Below are positions 13,017 through 22,447 of a stretch of 64,000 nt of DNA, piece by piece. A program made the position numbers and the translations under genes. The stretch is from Malania oleifera. Its lineage: Eukaryota > Streptophyta > Magnoliopsida > Santalales > Ximeniaceae. Location of the stretch: the NCBI RefSeq assembly GCF_029873635.1, contig NC_080423.1:103765273-103829272 (forward strand). Reading direction: 5' to 3'. The first letter of the stretch is position 1. Each line of letters opens with the position of its first letter. The notes below the pieces were generated by a model. It was not told where the DNA came from. It did no database searches and saw only the letters and a program-made list of their open reading frames with translations.

Positions 13017-13450
13017 TGATATACCTCAAATATATCACCTACCATAAGTTCAAAAGAGACTAGAGTCCAACATTGATGAGAGTAATTACCACGCAAGTCA
13101 ACTACTCGGTTAGAGCAATTGACGCCAGCGTCATGATGACCAGAGTAATCTACGTCAACGTTGTAATAACCAGAGCGATTCACGCTCGCACCATAATTCG
13201 TCAATAAATGACATATCACCCTTGGGTCAAACTTCATCTCTATAAATGGGGATTCAAAGAAGAGGTTAAAGTATCTCATTCTAAACTCTATTTTATTGTT
13301 GTATAAAAAACCTCTTAAATCCATCCCTAACTTAGGCATCGGAGAGATCCCCCCGAGTACACCCCGGGTCCTCCAAGCCTTACTTATTTATCTCTTTTCA
13401 GGTGGTCGTGATCAGGGATCGTGAAAGTCTATCAATTTTTTGCTGCAACA
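13017..13450 (+). repeat. 5' LTR of non-autonomous element
   Basis: Paired with the 434-bp repeat at 15359-15792, with scattered substitutions. A TATA-like TCTATAAATGGGG lies at about 13239. The LTR ends in TTGCTGCAACA. Confidence 0.9.
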
Positions 13451-13452
13451 GT

Positions 13453-13471
13453 TGGCGTCATCTGTGGGAAC
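13453..13471 (+). promoter_or_regulatory. primer-binding-site-like sequence
   Basis: TGGCGTCATCTGTGGGAAC starts two bases after the 5' LTR. It resembles the TGGCGCC...TGTGGGAA junction common in plant Gypsy-derived elements. Which tRNA is used cannot be decided here. Confidence 0.55.
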
Positions 13472-13520
13472 TTCTTGAGAGGTTTTCTCTTTTAATCCTT
13501 GATCATGACTACATCAAATA

Positions 13521-13952
13521 ATTGAAGGTCGATGCATTAACTTGATTGAGATCGTCCGAAATGTCACCGTATGACACCTAAATGTACCCGACGCCGTCCG
13601 ATCCATCGTCGATCAGGACCCTACCTAATGCAAACTCTTCATTCACGGCCTTGGATGGGACACTACCATCAAGAACCTTTACAATCTCTTATCCACCTAT
13701 GGTGACCTCGAAGAAGTCGTCGCGATCCTTGGCAAGGTCACCGGGAAAAGTAAAGGGTACGGGTTTATTACGTTCAAGCACATCAATGGCACTTTGCTTG
13801 CGTTGAAGAAGCCAAGTAAGAAAATTTACGGACGAATAACTAGGACCCAACTTGCGATATTGGGAAATTCCAGATCTAATGTGAATCCGACTACAGTTGA
13901 TGTTTCTATGCGCAAGATTTATGTAGCCAACGTGCCTATTCTCAAGGTATGA
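13521..13952 (+). pseudogene. captured fragment of a UBA2-type RRM RNA-binding protein gene
   Basis: One plus-strand frame encodes the N-terminal part of a UBP1-associated protein 2 (UBA2)-like RNA-binding protein, a nuclear host protein family that binds U-rich RNA. A leader region (LIEIVRNV...DAVRSI) precedes a full RRM with RNP2 (KLFIHGLGW, from 13632) and a canonical RNP1 octamer KGYGFITF (about 13755). A conserved ALKKPSKKI...TQLA stretch follows, then the RNP2 of a second RRM ([10 protein letters not shown]), after which similarity stops. The frame has two stops, TGA at 13572-13574 and TAA at 13626-13628, and closes at 13950-13952. It lies in sense orientation just after the primer site of the non-autonomous LTR element, so it is a transduplicated copy. 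It would be transcribed from the LTR but cannot make an intact protein. Confidence 0.85.
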
Positions 13953-14599
13953 TTTTTTCTCTATCATACGATAATAATTCTAAAAAAAAAAAAATAGATG
14001 CCACAGTTTCAACGCTTGAAGAGCTTTGCCTTAATAGCTAATAATAATTAATAGAATGTTCAAGTTATTTAATTAATTGAACAATGTCCTATGCACCAAA
14101 TGCATAGTGGGCTCATGACAGCTGCACTACCACTCAAATAAATAAAGCCAAGCTTTGAAATTTTAATGGGTTAGCCAAATGCACCTTGGGGTCGGCAATA
14201 ATGACTCTTGCACATTCATGTGCGCTGAATAGTGCTCTGAATAGTGAATTTGGAATTGCAATTAGAAATTTGAGTTGAAATTGCAACGCACATTGAAATT
14301 ACACAATTGTAGCAACTACAATCGGCAAAACCCCAAATAGCAAAACCGAGCACCTGGAGCCCAATCAGCTGAACAATCCACACCATAATCAAAACAAACA
14401 GTAACAAAATCACCGTCGTCAATGGTAGACATATCACAGATCTCAATCTCAAACTTCAATCCGCCACTGCACTCATAATCCCATGTCCAAAAAATCCAAC
14501 ATCGAACTCACGGATGAACTGAGATACAATCGAATAATCTGAGTTTATAGACCCTACAGATGACACAAACGACACGAAAATAGTCTGCGAAATCTATAA

Positions 14600-14810
14600 C
14601 ATTGCACGCTTACCTGCAGTTCCCTTTTCCGCAAATGATCGAACACTTGGTGCATACACGTCCAAACCCTTTGAAACAAATCCATCCCGAACTGATTTTG
14701 GATCCTAACTAATATTGAAAATATCAGAACTCACATCTTTAACCCCAATGAAATCAAAACTGCAAGAACCTGTTAAATTGAACAATCATCCCGACATCAT
14801 AAATTACCAA
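14600..14810 (-). other. possible second captured exon (unrecognised)
   Basis: On the minus strand a short open stretch reads VSKGLDVYAPSVRSFAEKG and ends at a consensus splice donor (GCAG followed by GTAAGC, near 14615). Non-repetitive sequence on both sides looks like gene or leader sequence rather than LTR-element sequence. It may be another captured host-gene piece, in opposite orientation to the RRM fragment. No family is recognised. Confidence 0.3.
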
Positions 14811-14832
14811 AATGTTACTGAAGATATAGCTC

Positions 14833-15180
14833 AAAAAATGAGCACAGCTCATTAGGTAAGGAAGAATTGGCCCAACTGACAAGCACTGCTCGTGAGGCCA
14901 GAAGACTGCTCAAAAAATGAGTACAGCTCATTAGGCAAAAAAGAATTAGTCCAACTGATGAGCAACGCTCGCGACGTCAGAAGAGTGCCCAAAAAATTAG
15001 CACAACTCATTAGGCAAAGAAGAATTAGCCCAATTGATGAGCAATGCTCGTGAGGCTAGAAGACTTCCCAAAAAATGAGCACAGCTCATTAGGCAAAGAA
15101 GAATTAGTCCAACTGACGAGCAATGCTCATGAGGCCCAAAAACCGCCCAAAATATGAGTACGGCTCATTAGGCCAGAAAC
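14833..15180 (+). repeat. 79-bp tandem repeat, about 4.4 units
   Basis: Four diverged units of 79 bp start at 14833, 14912, 14991 and 15070, and a partial fifth fades at about 15175. Each has AAAAAATGAGCACAGCTCAT, ATTAGGCAAAGAAGAATTAG, and a GAGCAATGCTCGTGAGGC palindrome-rich block. The array is inside the non-autonomous LTR element. Confidence 0.9.
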
Positions 15181-15334
15181 AGAAAAAAAAAAAAAAAAAA
15201 GAAAAAAAAAGCACGACTCGTTAAGCTACAAGCAACCCAAAATGCCTCAAGAAAAGCTACCTGCCAAATAAATAAATAAATAACAACAACAACAACTTTC
15301 GAACTTTGGAAATAAGTTTCAAAAATTTGAAACT

Positions 15335-15354
15335 AAAGGGGGGGGGGGGGGGAG
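15335..15354 (+). promoter_or_regulatory. polypurine tract
   Basis: A run of A and G, with at least 15 consecutive G, lies four bases before the 3' LTR, as expected for the plus-strand primer of an LTR retrotransposon. Confidence 0.75.
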
Positions 15355-15358
15355 CAAC

Positions 15359-15792
15359 TGATATACTCCAAATATATCACCTACCATAAGTTCAAAGGAG
15401 ACTAGAGCCCAACATTGATGAAGACAGTTACCACCCAAGTCAACTGCTAGGCTAGAGCAATTGACGCTAGTGCCATGATGACCAGAGTAATCTATGCCAA
15501 CACTGTAATAACCGAAGCGATTCACGCTCACACCATAATTCGCCAATAAATGGCATATCACCCTTGGGTCAAACACCATCACTATAAATGGGGATTCAGA
15601 GAAGAGGCTAAGGTATCTCATTCTAAACTCTACTTTACTGTTGTATAAAAAACCTCTCAAGCTCATCCCTGACTTAGGCATCAGAGAGATCCCCCAAAGT
15701 ATACCCCAGGTCCTCCAAGTCTTGCTTATTTATCTCTTTTCAGGTGGTCTTAATTAGGGATCGTGAAAGTCTCTCAATTTTTGGCTGCAACA
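15359..15792 (+). repeat. 3' LTR of non-autonomous element
   Basis: The partner of 13017-13450. It is followed by the target duplication ATATT. Confidence 0.9.
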
Positions 15793-15797
15793 ATATT

Positions 15798-16744
15798 AAA
15801 TTTGCTTGTATAAATGATCAATACATATTACATTTTTTAATGCATATGAAATTTCTCATTGTTTGTAAATTTTATTATCCATTTGTATGCATATTAAATT
15901 AAGTTTTAATTTTGAAGTAAGGAGGTTTGAATGGAAAGTTTTTATGCGAGTGTTTTTATTAAAATTTTTAATTATTTTAATATTTAATTAGTAATGTGTA
16001 AATTGTTAAGGTTAGAGTTGTATTTAGTCTTATATTAATTTGAATCTACAAATGATGAATGTGGAATTATTATTATTATCAATTTGTGTGATTACTAAAA
16101 GTAGCTTAAATTTTGAAGTCATATGGTTTGTATTGAAATTTTTTTATTGTTAGGATTTTTATTTAATTTCATAATTATATGAATGTGTAATGAATTAGTT
16201 GTAATTTTTTTTGTTAGGGTTTTATTCATCTTATGTTATTTGGACAAAATAAAAAAAATGAAATAAAGAAATAGAAATTTACATATTTATGAGTTGAAGT
16301 AAAAGTAATTCGAAAATATTCTTTATATTACATTTTATTTTATTTTTTTGAAGCAGAAAAAGAAAGTATGATGTTTATTTATATATTAAATATAAAAAAA
16401 ATGTTAATTTGCTATTTAGATTTATTGCATGACTGAATCTATTTGATATAGTAGACTTAATTTTAAAAAATAAATTTATTTTAATAAAACCATTAATTTT
16501 ACTATTTTAATTATTCTAAAATTATTTAAATTCTAACCAACATATTAATTTTCAAAATATTGTTTTCGTAGACATCATCATGAAATTTATTAAAATATAT
16601 CTAATTAGATAAAATTATTGACAAAATGGAGAATGTTGTTTTAGTCAAATTTTTAAATTTTCATCATATTGCTTGCAATAAATTTTTTATGTGAAAATGT
16701 CTTTTACATTTTTTACTATAAATATTTTTTAAAAATAATATATT
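15798..16744. other. AT-rich interior of long-TIR unit
   Basis: Strongly AT-rich sequence, nothing recognised. Confidence 0.3.
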
Positions 16745-16990
16745 TATGTTCTTTCCAATTTGAATGTTATATGTACTAAAGATGCAACCCCTTATCGAGC
16801 TCCACCTATCACCAAAACTCTTCCTAGCTAACCAAAACATTGCCTGATAAATTCCAACTAACATGATGACACACTTTCTCAAAATCCAACTTAAAAGAGA
16901 ACATTGTAATCCTTCCTATGCACATCCTAGACCACCTCATTAGCCACGAAAATAGAAGCAAACATTTTTTACCACCCATAAAAAAGCAAT
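16745..16990 (-). pseudogene. L1-type LINE reverse transcriptase fragment
   Basis: Broken minus-strand frames preserve an L1 reverse-transcriptase segment. The visible pieces are VANEVV followed by FKLDFEKVCHHVSWN (the region around the first catalytic Asp), then SFGDRWSSIRGCIFST. Stops and a frameshift separate them. Neither the LINE 5' part nor its 3' tail is visible. Confidence 0.6.
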
Positions 16991-17050
16991 TGTTTAGAAT
17001 GGGAAAAGTAGTAACAAAGCATTCTTTTTCACACCAAAGAGAAACCACTT

Positions 17051-18689
17051 ATTAAGGGTGAAAATTTTGGCATTTCTGATTATTATAGTGATAAAAATGA
17101 CTGGGATATATATCATTGTATAAGTATTAGCAGCTTAAAAATTTTCATTGAGTAAAACATTTTTACAGCATGAAGTCAAAAAATGTACTGTCATTATGAA
17201 CCTTTGTACGATTCATTGTATATATATGTCATAGCAGATTCAATATTTGCATTCACTATAATATTTTGGAGCATGAAGTCACAAAATGCACTGCCATGGT
17301 GGACCTTTATACAATATATCCAAGTCAAAAGAAAAGTGCTAATAGTTTGCTCTAACTTAGTTAAAAGATTGAGTAAGAGTTTAGCTTTTACTCCATTCAA
17401 TTGGTGGAAAAAGAATAAATTTTTTCTTCCGCATTATAAAAACATTCCTACCATATTGCACTCCAATTAGTAGTTAACAATCATTTACGCTCAAGTTAGA
17501 ATGGGGCTCAACCTTCGACTTTTGCTTCTTGACAACCCCCTTCGACACTAACTGGAGCTACGACTCGGACCAATAGCTAAACAAAATAACTACTTCGATT
17601 AGACAAATTACTTGAGCTAAAAAAAATACTCATTCTTTTCTAATCTTACATGATATCAATTTAATATGAGGAAAGTATATTCTAAACACTATGCAATCAA
17701 ACTATATTTCTATATCTCTATTTCTCTTGTGGTACCATTTGTTTCATCTTCATATTCCTTTTGAGCAAGTGCTAGCTCGGATAATGCCCAAAAATGTAAA
17801 GTGAGTTCCTCGATTATTGAAGCCTTGACACTTGAAACAACGAGCTCTTTTTGATCTTAGATCATGGACTAAAATCATGTTCAATAGACAATGATTACCT
17901 TTATCCAAATCTTGATTTTAACATTTCCGTATAAAATTAATAGTAGTGGTATTAGTTGTACCACATTCCTCATCACACATAGAGTTAAATAAATTCTTGT
18001 AGCAAACATAAAATGACAACTTTTGCAAAATACTGACGATCTCTATTATTAAACCCCTACTTTCACGTAGGCTTACTAAAGCCTCTCTATGTAAGTGATG
18101 AATATAGAGATGCAAGTAGAGGAAATTAGAAAAGGAGAACCTATCTTAATTATATTGGCATTAACTAATGAGGACCTTAAGGACCCACCGCCACCTTTAA
18201 ATGTCCCAAAAAACATAAGCTTGTGATCATCACATGTCTGGTGGGACCACTAAGCTCATTAATCTCTTTCAGTTGGCTACTCATTGACATCTTGCAGGAA
18301 GAGCAAAATTAATCCAAGAACTAGTTCACCAGCACTACTTGGTCAATGAAGTGTTTATATTTAGTAGATTTATAGAAAACATCTAGCATGGAAAAATGTC
18401 AAACCCAATTTTAGTTCCATTTCCATCCTCTAAAATCAATTACATAAGAACAAATTACTTAAGATATCATAAGATAATGAACAAGAGTTCTAGTAATTAA
18501 TGACAAACTACATGAACTGATTTATGAGATTTTTTAAGTTTGTTTGTGCCTTACTAAATTCACTAAAAAATAAAAAATGAATATTATTTTCAACTACTAA
18601 ACATCCTTAAAAAGTTCTAGATATTATGGCAACATGAAATATTTACGGGAGTACTGAAAGTTATAACATATAGTTAAGAGAAGAAGGAC
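17051..18689. other. unassigned interior of long-TIR unit
   Basis: No gene is recognised. A direct repeat of about 40 bp starting GCATGAAGTCA occurs near 17168 and 17272. Confidence 0.3.
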
Positions 18690-18860
18690 CAAACCCAATA
18701 AACATGCACTTGCGAATACCACCCGTTTGGCGGGATCCACAAATCTGACTCCCTTCTTGGCTAATTCATACCTAATCATAACAACATGCAACTCAGTAGG
18801 GGCCAACCTAACAATCACTCCCGAATTAGTAAATAAAAAGTTGTTCTCTATTGAATCAGA
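18690..18860 (-). other. possible exon fragment, unrecognised membrane-like protein
   Basis: A minus-strand open stretch reads SGVIVRLAPTELHVVMIRYE, then AKKGVRFVDPAKRVVFAS, and runs into a hydrophobic segment (CLLGLVLLLLTIC) that could span a membrane. The composition looks like real protein, but I recognise no family. It lies inside the long-TIR unit, so it may be a captured gene piece. Confidence 0.3.
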
Positions 18861-19469
18861 ATAAATAAATCTTGCATACATATATATATATATGGTAGAA
18901 AAGTCACCGTAAAACATCTATCAACAATTCAAAATATACAAACTACTTCTATACTTACAAAGTTTTATAGTAACCTATGATCGTAATTTACATGACTTAT
19001 GATTAAACTGAATTACTAATGAAAGTTCATTATTGAAGCTTAAATTAATTATGTAGGGTCACTTTTCTCATGGTCCTAATAAGATCATACCTCCTGATTT
19101 TGAATAAATTTTTTAAAAAAAAAACATTATTTCAATAAAATACTAAAATATTATTAACAAAAATGAGCAATCACAAGGGATGGAGGACAATAAGTCCTCC
19201 TAAAGAACTGAAAATCAAAAACCTAAAGACAAAGAAAGAGAGATACGCGAAAGACTGCCAAAAAAGTAAAGTCCTCCTATCTCGAAGCACATCAATCAGC
19301 TTATTCATATACTTTGTATTATGTGCAACCAAAATAATGAAATAAATATTCAAAATGCTCATCATTGTCTTATCACTTTGGTGTGTAGCCATGAGAAGCA
19401 AATTGAAATACTGAGCATTATTACCCTAAATTGATTTTTATTTTTACTCTTTTCTAATATTTGTATGAG

Positions 19470-19710
19470 GCATGCAAAAAACACAGGCTTATCTAGCGTT
19501 TTTCAGCTAAAAACGCAACTTGGTGTGGCGTCTTTTAATGCCTATGTGTCACTTATTCTAGCCTTAATTAAAAAACGTGGGATGATCCAACATTTTTTTT
19601 TTTTAAAACGCTGGTGCGAAAAGACGTTGGACGTGTATTTTTGGACGCATCAATTTGAAAAATAAAGTTTAATTCAAACTATTCTTAAATAATTTTTATT
19701 AAAATAATGT
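19470..19710 (-). repeat. right inverted arm of long-TIR unit
   Basis: Diverged reverse complement of 12375-12625. Similarity may continue outward to about 19765. Confidence 0.65.
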
Positions 19711-19765
19711 TATATTGGAAAGAAAAAACAAAAAAAAAAAAAAAACTCAATTTTTGCAGGCCCAC

Positions 19766-20374
19766 CACATGGCCCATTGGGCTTCCCACTTGCCTTTCAA
19801 GTTCATGGAAGTTGCAGTATGTTGTGGCTGCTTTCATTAACTCACTCTCGAAATCCGCGGGCCGCAAGGTCTGATGGTTTAATGTCGGCTGTTCTTTTTT
19901 TTATTCTTACAAATGGAAGCCCATTCAATTTTTCTCCGTTCCCGTGTAAGTTGACTAGAGTAGAACAGCCACATTCGAAAGTTTGAGTCTAAAACATTCT
20001 TCGGTCTCCTGTGAAAAGCATACAACCATTTTTCCTAGGATTTTGTAAATATTTCCAATTAGGGATTTAAAACGTTGAGATAGTTTTGTTGTTTTTTCAA
20101 GTTTACTAAGCTCAGAAATAATATTAACAAACTAATATCAACCCAACAAGCGAATTATATAGCTTGAAATTCGAGCATAATTCAAATAATCTAAATTTTA
20201 GAACATCTTTTCTTTTCAAACTTTCATTTGATGCAAATGTCACTTCACTTCTCTTCTTTATTGGTACAATTAAAAAACTTTACAGGCCTAAACTACACAA
20301 TGAAAATAACCCATCTCTCTTTTTATTTTATTTTTTTCTAACAAAAAGAGCAAAATGTTCTAATCTCCGTTGAG
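19766..20374. other. unassigned region
   Basis: No gene is recognised. Confidence 0.3.
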
Positions 20375-20640
20375 GTTTTAGTAAAAAGACAATTAAGAAT
20401 ATTTTTTAAAGTTTTAAAATTTTCATTGATTTCCACTAAAATTTCAAAAGTACCCAGAACCTATCTTGAGATTCGTCAAAAAGATACAAACCTCTACCTC
20501 TTCAAAAGGTACACCTTTTTACAAAATATAAGAAAATATTTGTTTCTTTTTAACAAAGTTCAGGAAAAATTTTTAAAATTTTTTAAGAGATCAGTACATT
20601 TTTGTCAAATCTCAGGAAAGTTAGTATTTTTCTCCCTGAT
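20375..20640. repeat. decayed foldback repeat related to 6925-7225
   Basis: It carries the same words as the repeat at 6925-7225 (GAGATTCGTCAAAAAGATA and TTTTGTCAAATCTCAGGA) in inverted arrangement at its two sides. No coding capacity. Confidence 0.45.
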
Positions 20641-20714
20641 ATAAAAAATAAAATTATGAACTCTAGTTATTTGCTACCATGCCCATTAATTATTTATCCA
20701 AAAATTACAAAGTA

Positions 20715-21033
20715 GCCCCCCGCGAGCATGGAGTAGTGGTAAAGCAGGAGGGTATACACGGAGCATCGAAGGTTCGATTCCCAGCACAGATAAAGTCACG
20801 GCGCACTCTGCCGCCCCTCCGAGAGTCCCGTCCGCACGACATAAAGGGGGGTCCATGGGAAGATAACCGTTCTTGAATGTCCGGCCTAAGTGTGTATAAG
20901 CTGTGACTGCATCCGATTTTTACCTAAATGGTAAACCAAGGGGGAAGGCCGCCACTGTGAGGATTTGGTGCTATATAGGAGGGTCCCAAGGGCTCGTCAC
21001 TGGGCGCAGTTCCCACAGTGTCCTAAAAAAACA
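20715..21033 (+). mobile_element. tRNA-derived SINE, about 319 bp
   Basis: The unit has an A-box-like GGAGTAGTGGTAAAG near 20730 and a B box GGTTCGATTCCC near 20769, at the spacing of a tRNA gene. It ends in a short A-rich tail. The flanks are 15-bp direct repeats matching at 13 of 15 positions (20700-20714 and 21034-21048), the expected LINE-style target duplication. The GC-rich body stands out from its AT-rich surroundings. It sits about 210 bp upstream of the ERF start codon, so it may form part of that gene's promoter region. Confidence 0.82.
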
Positions 21034-21163
21034 AAAAATTGCATAGTAATATAAAGATCTCAAATGCTGGCTTGGAGAACAAGGGATAGGACAGGTGGCA
21101 TTTGATATTTGCATAATCAATGTGTGGATGAGACCCTCCATCCGTCAACTTCCCAAGCATCAA

Positions 21164-21171
21164 TTTAAATA
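21164..21171 (+). promoter_or_regulatory. TATA-like box of ERF gene
   Basis: TTTAAATA lies 72 bp before the ERF start codon and is followed by a CT-rich leader, a common plant arrangement. Assigned by position only. Confidence 0.4.
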
Positions 21172-21242
21172 CCCTCCCCTTTCTTCACTTTCTCTTCAGT
21201 TTCAACTCATCCCTTCTTCTTCTACTACTCCATTTCCGAAAA

Positions 21243-22007
21243 ATGACCACACAGGAAGAGTCATCCATTCTCCATCTCATCAGCCAACACCTCCTCGGAG
21301 ACTTCACCTCCACCGATTCCTTCTTTGCCACCCTCAACCTTTCCGATATCCTCCTTTCCCAACCCGATATTTTTCCCGAAATGCCCGAAATTTCGGTCCC
21401 CCAATCGGATTCCCCCTCCCTCATTTCAACCCCAACGCTAGTTACAGACGAAGACTCCCTTTTCTTTGAATTCAAAACCAAGCCCGAAATCGTCCCCTTC
21501 GCCTCGCCGAAACGCGATATTCCGGGCTCGCCGTCGAGCCCTCCCGACCGCAAACCCATTTTACAGATCTCTGTTCAAAGCCGGATCGGAGATCCCCAAG
21601 CTACGTCACATCAAGAACCGGTTTTGAAGAGCTCCAATCAGAACCGGAAGAGAAAATATCGGGCCGAAACGGACCTTGAGCCGGAGTTGGACCGGGGCTG
21701 TCTGGACTCTAACGACGGGAGGCACTACAGGGGCGTTAGGCGCCGGCCGTGGGGGAAGTTCGCGGCGGAGATACGGGACCCGAAGCGGAGAGGATCTAGA
21801 GTTTGGCTGGGAACGTTTGACAGCGCCGTTGATGCTGCGAAGGCTTATGATTTCGCCGCCTTCAAAATGAGGGGATCGAAGGCCATTTTGAATTTTCCTC
21901 TGGAGGCAGGAAAGAATTCTGACCCGCCGGCGAACAGCGGCCGGAGAAGAAGGAGAGAGAAGAGAGGAGTCGCCGGTGTTGATGCCGTCGATTTAGGCGA
22001 CGGTTGA
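21243..22007 (+). CDS. AP2/ERF transcription factor, group IX (ERF5-like)
   Basis: An ethylene-response-factor protein of 254 residues that binds GCC-box DNA in the nucleus and controls stress and defence genes (family knowledge). The single AP2/ERF domain spans about residues 161-218 ([19 protein letters not shown]...[10 protein letters not shown]...GSKAILNFP). Domain positions 14 and 19 are Ala and Asp, which marks the ERF rather than the DREB subfamily. The N-terminus ([12 protein letters not shown], residues 10-21) matches the conserved start of group IXb proteins such as ERF5/6. A basic RKRKYR stretch at 135-140 and RRRRREKR near 234-241 could serve as nuclear signals. The frame is intronless, as usual for this group, and the start is the first ATG after a CT-rich leader. 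Odd points are Phe at 204 in YDFAAF, where a polar residue is usual, and a C-terminus that ends shortly after the basic tract. Confidence 0.93.
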   Translation: MTTQEESSILHLISQHLLGDFTSTDSFFATLNLSDILLSQPDIFPEMPEISVPQSDSPSLISTPTLVTDEDSLFFEFKTKPEIVPFASPKRDIPGSPSSPPDRKPILQISVQSRIGDPQATSHQEPVLKSSNQNRKRKYRAETDLEPELDRGCLDSNDGRHYRGVRRRPWGKFAAEIRDPKRRGSRVWLGTFDSAVDAAKAYDFAAFKMRGSKAILNFPLEAGKNSDPPANSGRRRRREKRGVAGVDAVDLGDG

Positions 22008-22263
22008 CGGTGGTAATGGTGCTGCGTTCGACGTAAGCGTTGTGCCGCCATAATCTCCACCGTCACACTGTTTCCCTCAAGGATAAGTATTCAAGAGACA
22101 AAACAAAAGAGAAAAAAACGTGTGTGAATATTATGTACATAAATAGGAGTGGCAAAACGGGTGGATAAAAGTCCGTTTAAATCATATTCGGGTTGAGTAT
22201 ATGGTGACGTGTTTATAAATAGATTAGACAGTTTTGGATTGGGTATCGTCGGTGACTCACTTA

Positions 22264-22268
<5 letters not shown>

Positions 22269-22302
<34 letters not shown>
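22269..22302. repeat. (TA)n microsatellite
   Basis: An uninterrupted TA run. Confidence 0.9.
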
Positions 22303-22306
<4 letters not shown>

Positions 22307-22418
22307 AATGTATTTTTTGTTGGATCTTATTAGTAAGCATGGATTAACTTTAATTTCAAGATAACTTATTTCATAAATTTTTGAAATTGACATGAACTAA
22401 TGTGGACATAATGATAAA

Positions 22419-22447
22419 ATTATTATTATTATTATTATTATTATTAT
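22419..22447. repeat. (ATT)n microsatellite
   Basis: A trinucleotide run of nine to ten units. Confidence 0.9.

Larger units (their letters stand above)
13017..15792 (+). mobile_element. complete non-autonomous LTR retrotransposon with captured gene fragment
   Basis: Two direct repeats of 434 bp each (13017-13450 and 15359-15792) bound a 1.9-kb interior. The LTRs start TGATATA and end GCAACA, and a perfect 5-bp target duplication ATATT flanks the element (13012-13016 and 15793-15797). A tRNA-primer-site-like sequence follows the 5' LTR, and a purine tract precedes the 3' LTR. The interior has no gag, protease, integrase or reverse transcriptase. Instead it holds a sense-strand RRM gene fragment of UBA2 type (13521-13952) and a 79-bp tandem repeat. 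It would need enzymes from another element to move. The LTRs are visibly diverged from one another, so the insertion is not recent. Confidence 0.9.
12355..19765. mobile_element. putative long-TIR DNA transposon (7.4 kb) holding nested insertions
   Basis: The outer about 250 bp (12375-12625 and 19470-19710) are diverged inverted copies of each other. Both contain CATCCAACG/ACGTTGGAT words, an AAACTTTATTT block and an AAAAATTATxTAA block. The arrangement is that of a DNA transposon with long terminal inverted repeats, Mutator-like by structure, although two opposed copies of one repeat are an alternative. No transposase domain or clear target duplication was found. Inside are the LTR element 13017-15792, an L1 fragment at about 16745-16990, and an unrecognised possible exon at 18690-18860. 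Confidence 0.5.

Noticed and set aside
14833-15180. Array resembling a CRISPR by regular repeats
   Set aside because: Units are contiguous without unique spacers, the context is a plant LTR element, and there are no cas genes.
20750-20790. tRNA gene suggested by a B box
   Set aside because: There is no cloverleaf or acceptor stem. The A and B boxes belong to a 319-bp SINE with its own target duplication.
21185-21559. 124-codon open frame opposite the ERF gene
   Set aside because: An antisense shadow of the ERF coding sequence, with no domain.
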